Positions 60,673 through 64,000 of a DNA stretch of 64,000 nucleotides are shown in pieces. Both the position numbers and the translations under genes were made by a program. This stretch comes from Clostridia bacterium (GTDB taxonomy: Bacteria; Bacillota; Clostridia; Oscillospirales; CAG-272): positions 1-64,000 of the forward strand of contig JAFQUJ010000009.1 in the NCBI GenBank assembly GCA_017408585.1. Reading direction: 5' to 3'. The stretch's first letter is position 1. The number at the start of each line of letters is the position of its first letter. Below the pieces are notes generated by a model. It saw only the letters and a list, made by a program, of their open reading frames with translations. It was not told the origin of the DNA and ran no database searches.

Positions 60673-60682
60673 AGGAGTATAT

Positions 60683-60874
60683 ATGTTATCACAAAAAATT
60701 AAAGAATATCGAGAAAAGGCAGGGTTAACACAATTACAACTTGCCGAGGCGATTGGTTATGAGCGTTCGACGGTTGCACGCTGGGAAAACGGAAGCCTTG
60801 AGCCTTATGCTTCTGTTGTAAAGGCGATTGCAGAAGCGTTGAAAATTTCTGTTGCTATGCTTTATGACGAATAG
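60683..60874 (+). CDS. Cro-like XRE-family regulator
   Basis: A 63-residue helix-turn-helix protein (LTQLQLAEAIGYERSTVARW near 18-37), opposite to the CI-like repressor and first gene of the rightward early operon. Likely the Cro counterpart that favours lytic growth, by position. AAAGGAG is seven bases before the ATG at 60683; an upstream ATG at 60659 is rejected because it lies within the operator repeats. Confidence 0.88.
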   Translation: MLSQKIKEYREKAGLTQLQLAEAIGYERSTVARWENGSLEPYASVVKAIAEALKISVAMLYDE

Positions 60875-60883
60875 GAGACTTTT

Positions 60884-61048
60884 ATGAGTTATATTCCATT
60901 TTTAGACCTTGAGAGCAAGGTCCAAGAAATATTAAGAAAAGAGTACCAGGAGATTAAATGTAGTCAATGTCCGGAATATGAGGCTTGTATATCTGGTGGG
61001 GCTTTGGCTATACCTTGTTCTTTAGAAAGGAGTAAGGATGTTAAGTAA
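60884..61048 (+). CDS. Small Cys-containing phage protein
   Basis: A 54-residue protein (starts MSYIPFLDLESKV) with four cysteines in the pattern C-x2-C-x5-C-x9-C, from residue 26 on, suggesting a small zinc site. AGGAG lies eight bases before the ATG, directly after the cro-like stop. Family not recognised. Its place in an unbroken run of phage genes with a good ribosome site supports that it is real. Confidence 0.6.
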   Translation: MSYIPFLDLESKVQEILRKEYQEIKCSQCPEYEACISGGALAIPCSLERSKDVK

Positions 61049-61130
61049 AATTATTTGGTTTATTCACAAAAATATAAGGCCCTTAAGCGATGAGGTCCTT
61101 GCAAAATATGATATATTTACAAATTTATAG
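61038..61130 (+). CDS. Very small phage protein (30 residues)
   Basis: MLSKIIWFIHKNIRP... with a hydrophobic-aromatic start and a charged end. AAAGGAG lies eight bases before the ATG, and it overlaps the preceding gene by 11 bases, as phage genes often do. No family recognised; reality rests on context. Confidence 0.4.
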   Translation: MLSKIIWFIHKNIRPLSDEVLAKYDIFTNL

Positions 61131-61139
61131 GGGGTAATT

Positions 61140-61376
61140 ATGGAAAAAGCTTTATACAGAGAAACGCTTGCTTATATATGCGAGTTGTTACCAGGCAAAT
61201 CAAGTTTATCAATCGAAGAGGTTGCAAGTTTTTTTAATGTCGATAGAAAGACTGCGTATTCATGGGTTAGGCGCGTTAGAAATCCTTTACCTATAATGCC
61301 TACAGGCGGTCGTTGCATGAGAGTTTCCGTTCCGGCACTTGCGAATTGGATGTGTTCTGATGGAAGGAGATGTTGA
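61140..61376 (+). CDS. Helix-turn-helix DNA-binding protein, excisionase-like
   Basis: A 78-residue protein with SIEEVASFFNVDRKTAYSWV near 24-43, the winged-helix pattern of excisionase/MerR-type domains, followed by basic residues and RVSVPALANWM, typical of the C-terminal part of such proteins. GGGGG is eight bases before the ATG. In this setting it could help excise the element or regulate early genes; which is not decided. Confidence 0.75.
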   Translation: MEKALYRETLAYICELLPGKSSLSIEEVASFFNVDRKTAYSWVRRVRNPLPIMPTGGRCMRVSVPALANWMCSDGRRC

Positions 61377-61377
61377 T

Positions 61378-61473
61378 ATGCAATATTTGATATGCTTTTT
61401 ATCATTATTAACATCTTTTATTCAAATTTTTCAACTTGTTTTATATTATCATGATGACACAGGAGAGGATTAA
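61378..61473 (+). CDS. Small membrane peptide (31 residues)
   Basis: MQYLICFLSLLTSFIQIFQL makes one hydrophobic segment, followed by a short His/Asp-rich tail. AAGGAG precedes the ATG by eight bases and the stop lies two bases before the next gene. Such mini-proteins are common in phage early operons. Function unknown. Confidence 0.45.
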   Translation: MQYLICFLSLLTSFIQIFQLVLYYHDDTGED

Positions 61474-61474
61474 A

Positions 61475-61675
61475 ATGTTAAAAATTAGAGTTACAGGCTT
61501 GCCTGATGAGGTCCAAGCCTTTGTGAAGGAATTGGTTTTAAGCGATATTGGTGAGGCTGTAAGCGTAAGCTTGCCATATAAGCAAAACCGTAAGAGCCAT
61601 TTAAGCAAATACGAGGCTATATATATTGATTTTGATTTAAAGGGTGGTGATGATAATGCTACAGGCGGTAATTGA
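61475..61675 (+). CDS. DUF3970-like protein
   Basis: A 66-residue protein with a beta-alpha-beta pattern (KIRVTGLPDEVQAFVKEL) resembling the DUF3970 family, small proteins of phages and conjugative elements with no known function. AGGAGAGG lies ahead of the ATG at 61475. It overlaps the next gene by 20 bases. Confidence 0.65.
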   Translation: MLKIRVTGLPDEVQAFVKELVLSDIGEAVSVSLPYKQNRKSHLSKYEAIYIDFDLKGGDDNATGGN

Positions 61676-61994
61676 TAAAATTAGTGAACAGCAAAAGACC
61701 TGCGAGGGTACGCCCGCATGGTGTGTTGGAGAGCATTTAAAGGATATTTTAAGAGATAATCCGGATTGTGCAGAAATAGTCCTTAAGGACCTAGAAGTTA
61801 AGGAAATGAGCATTGTAGAATGCGAAAAGAAAATAAAGGCTTATGCAGATAAGCATAAAAAAGGTAGTGTAGGTTTCGTTCCACCTCACGAGGCTGAAAA
61901 GATAATTAAAAAGTTTTATGGAATAAGTACCGAGGATGTTTCTCCCGGACAAGTAAATAATACAGGCTTTATAGACCTGATAAGCTTTTTATGA
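61656..61994 (+). CDS. PcfK-like protein
   Basis: A 112-residue protein with the PcfK-like pattern GEHLKDILRDNPDCAEIVLKDL near 24-45, KKIKAYADKHKKGS near 60 and HEAEKIIKKFYGI near 80. PcfK was named in the enterococcal conjugative plasmid pCF10, and relatives occur widely in phages and integrative elements; the biochemical function is not known. It is paired with the PcfJ-like gene immediately downstream, the usual arrangement. The ATG at 61656 is preferred; an ATG two codons upstream is possible. Confidence 0.78.
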   Translation: MLQAVIDKISEQQKTCEGTPAWCVGEHLKDILRDNPDCAEIVLKDLEVKEMSIVECEKKIKAYADKHKKGSVGFVPPHEAEKIIKKFYGISTEDVSPGQVNNTGFIDLISFL

Positions 61995-62002
61995 GGTGCA
62001 TT

Positions 62003-63640
62003 ATGAGAATAGATGATAAATTTTTCGAGGATGTTCTTGTTAAGCCCTCAGAGGATTTTTTAAAATTCATAGAAGCTTATCCGGATTTTAATACAAATCA
62101 GCTCATTTACCGTGCCGGCTGGGAAAGCGGAAGAAGAGTTGCGATTTGTAAGTGTACTGCCTGTGGGCGTGAATTCTCGCAGGAGTATGTTTCAAATAAT
62201 GATGAAAATTTTCCTCATACGTATTCAAAAGCCACTTTTGGCTTCCGCCATGAGGAATATGGTGATGTCATTTGTGGAAAAATGGACTGTTTATGTCCCG
62301 TTTGTGGAGAGTCTGTTAGAGTTCTACATGTTAGCGATTTCGATAGAGGTGGTTATTATAGATTGGCTTATGAGTCTTTTTTAAAGGTCGAGGTCATAAA
62401 GGGCGTGCTTTGCTTTTTTCAATATAATTCAGAGCGTTATGTAGATAAGGATGGAAAAAGGCGGATATATACATCCGTAAGCCGTTCTAATGCTTATACG
62501 AAACGACATAAAAAGACAGTTGTTGAAAATCCGTATAAGTGCGACTCGTGGCACGTTAATCAAAAATATGTAACTTATATTACAGGGTTTGATTCTACAA
62601 GAATTTTTCCTTTTACGGACGATATGTTTATCGGTACCGACTTTGAAAACGCAAAGCTTGAAAAATATCTTTTTTCAGGCGGGAAGGTTTACCCTGCTTA
62701 TTATGTCCTTACATATTTAAAGCATCCGAATGTGGAAAATCTTGTAATGAATGGCGCTTCGTATTATTTAAGTGATAGATTAAATTACGCCTTTGAATAT
62801 TATTATACCAAGGAAAATATAGACGGAATTGACTTTTCCGAGAATAGACCCTCAAAAATGCTTGGCTTGAATAAGGATGATTTTAAAGTTTTTATAGATA
62901 ATCGTTTGGATTATTATTTTTTGAACTTTTATCTTGAAAATAAAAGCTTGTTTTCCTTAGAGGAGCTTTGTTTTATGAAGAAGGTTGAAGATGTTTATGG
63001 AATTAAGCAGATTATCAAGGATAAGTTTAACCCGGTTAAAATTTGTCGTTATCTTTTAAGGCAGCGGGAGCGTTCCTTGCTCATAAATTATCAGTACCTT
63101 AAGGATTATTGGAATTTATCTAAAAAGGTTGGCATTCCTATAACAGATAAAAACAGATTTCCGAAAAATCTTAAGGGATTGCACGATAATTTTACAGCTC
63201 GTATTGAGCAAGAAAAAAGAGATTCTCTAAAAAACAAATATGAGCAGCGCCTGAAGGTGCTTGAAAAGTTTTCTTTTGAAAAAGGTGGACTTCTTATCAG
63301 GCCCTGTGCTTCTGATACCGAGTTGTTTAATGAGGGTAAAAAGCTTGATCATTGTGTTTATGGATATGCAAAGAGTCATTGTGATGGCAATACAGCTATA
63401 TTTTTTCTTCGTATGAAAAAATATCCGGACAAGCCATATTATACGGTTGAATTTAATGAAAAGGCTATTTCAATAAAGCAAAATCATGGATATAAGAACG
63501 ATATGCACGGAACTAAGCCGAAGCCCCCTGAGGTTTTGGCGTTTATTGAAGATTGGTTAAAATATTGCAGAAAAGTAAAGGAGTTAGGAAATGGAAAATC
63601 AAGTAATAAAGCAAGAAAAGCAAGAGTTGCAAGTGCGTGA
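62003..63640 (+). CDS. PcfJ-like protein
   Basis: A 545-residue protein. The N-terminal third has several CxxC pairs (CKCTACG near 44, CGKMDCLCPVCG near 83-94), probably zinc-binding. The C-terminal third has the PcfJ-domain signature (KKLDHCVYGYAKSH near 447, IFFLR near 466, SIKQNHGYKND near 490). Role unknown; it always travels with PcfK-like genes. GAGGTGC precedes the ATG at 62003. The end overlaps the DUF3102 gene by 50 bases. Confidence 0.82.
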   Translation: MRIDDKFFEDVLVKPSEDFLKFIEAYPDFNTNQLIYRAGWESGRRVAICKCTACGREFSQEYVSNNDENFPHTYSKATFGFRHEEYGDVICGKMDCLCPVCGESVRVLHVSDFDRGGYYRLAYESFLKVEVIKGVLCFFQYNSERYVDKDGKRRIYTSVSRSNAYTKRHKKTVVENPYKCDSWHVNQKYVTYITGFDSTRIFPFTDDMFIGTDFENAKLEKYLFSGGKVYPAYYVLTYLKHPNVENLVMNGASYYLSDRLNYAFEYYYTKENIDGIDFSENRPSKMLGLNKDDFKVFIDNRLDYYFLNFYLENKSLFSLEELCFMKKVEDVYGIKQIIKDKFNPVKICRYLLRQRERSLLINYQYLKDYWNLSKKVGIPITDKNRFPKNLKGLHDNFTARIEQEKRDSLKNKYEQRLKVLEKFSFEKGGLLIRPCASDTELFNEGKKLDHCVYGYAKSHCDGNTAIFFLRMKKYPDKPYYTVEFNEKAISIKQNHGYKNDMHGTKPKPPEVLAFIEDWLKYCRKVKELGNGKSSNKARKARVASA

Positions 63641-64000
63641 AATATCGGTTATAACCGATGAAATAATTAGTCTAAAGGCTCAGGCTAATAATATGATGCT
63701 TATGTATGCTATTGAGGTAGGTCGTAGGCTCGTAGAGGCTAAGGCTATGCTTCCTCACGGTGAGTGGGGCACTTGGCTTAGAGAAAAGGTTGATTTTTCT
63801 CAAAGGACTGCAAATAATCTTATGAATATTTATGAGGAATACGGTAAAAATTCAAATTCGCAATTGATTGCGAATTTGAATTATACAAAGGCTGTTAGAC
63901 TTCTCGTCCTTTCGGAAGATGAACGAGAGGAATTTGTTCAAGAAAATAATATTGATGATATGACTGTTAAGGAACTTGAAAAGGCTTTACAAGAGCGTGA
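63591..64000 (+). CDS. DUF3102-family protein (N-terminal part, cut by window edge)
   Basis: 136 residues are visible, reading MENQVIKQEKQELQ from an ATG with AAAGGAG ten bases upstream and running off the right edge in an open frame. The stretch EVGRRLVEAKAMLPHGEWGTW near 50-70 followed by FSQRTANNLMNIYEEYG fits the DUF3102 family, phage proteins that often have a ParB/KorB-like feel. The DNA holds CAAATTCGCAATTGATTGCGAATTTG at about 63854-63880, a perfect inverted repeat within the coding part. Function unknown. Confidence 0.75.
   Translation, partial: MENQVIKQEKQELQVREISVITDEIISLKAQANNMMLMYAIEVGRRLVEAKAMLPHGEWGTWLREKVDFSQRTANNLMNIYEEYGKNSNSQLIANLNYTKAVRLLVLSEDEREEFVQENNIDDMTVKELEKALQER

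Larger units (their letters stand above)
57959..64000. mobile_element. Prophage or related integrative element (left part; continues beyond window)
   Basis: Starts at the tRNA fragment, then holds a tyrosine integrase, a nuclease-like gene, a CI-type repressor divergent from a Cro-type gene, a run of small genes, an excisionase-like gene, DUF3970, PcfK- and PcfJ-like genes and a DUF3102 gene. This is the integration, lysogeny and early region of a Firmicutes temperate phage or a satellite. No structural genes are seen, because the element continues past 64000. AT-rich, with little space between genes. Confidence 0.85.

Overview
The window looks like chromosome from an anaerobic, AT-rich, low-GC Gram-positive bacterium of the class Clostridia, probably a gut or rumen lineage. 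The evidence is the HrcA-GrpE-DnaK-DnaJ-PrmA heat-shock operon with CIRCE operators, AGGAGG-type ribosome binding sites, sigma-A type promoters, BspA-like and CotH-kinase secreted proteins, the NifU-like/GGGtGRT gene pair, and a PcfK/PcfJ-carrying Firmicutes-type prophage. No rRNA is present, so I do not name a genus.

Layout. 1-6.5 kb: a cut-off gene end, an orphan Imm26-domain protein, two 180-bp repeats abutting a tRNA-Gln(CUG), a sodium-coupled SNF-family transporter, a NodB-type deacetylase, a class-3 lipase and a lipid-anchored ComEC-like metallo-beta-lactamase. 6.6-10.8 kb: an AT-rich restriction-modification island (large amino-methyltransferase facing a controller-protein/nuclease-candidate operon). 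10.9-15.3 kb: a two-gene insert (glycoside-hydrolase-like protein and PnuC-like transporter) lying between the intact GGGtGRT gene and a broken copy of its 3' end. 15.4-23.7 kb: RsuA, two tandem PHP proteins, Tex, a MalK/MsmX-type ATPase, an oxidoreductase and an ECF S component. 23.8-29.7 kb: the heat-shock operon. 29.7-47.3 kb: three BspA-like secreted proteins with a common C-terminal domain, two of them divergent from AraC-type regulators, interleaved with housekeeping genes (rsmE, a PucR-like regulator, a C-terminal processing protease, greA, lysS), a CotH-kinase lipoprotein, a candidate structured ncRNA, a second deacetylase and a sugar-nucleotide reductase-like gene. 47.4-57.7 kb: a second CotH lipoprotein and three cytoplasmic enzymes, probably for rhamnose-containing glycans (GH78, a six-hairpin glycosidase-like protein, a GH106-like protein). 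57.75-64 kb: an array of small hairpins, then a prophage or related element integrated in the 3' end of a tRNA gene and running off the right edge.

How it fits together: the region alternates core translation and stress genes with accessory blocks for cell-surface display (BspA and CotH proteins), intracellular glycan breakdown and DNA defence. The most unusual features are the surface-protein family with a shared C-terminal domain and Cys-rich module, the restriction-modification island with an unrecognised partner nuclease, a promoter-driven structured RNA at 42.8-43.0 kb, a 10-G tract just upstream of a surface-protein promoter, and modular hairpin repeats at several sites. All calls come from reading the sequence; no database search was run.
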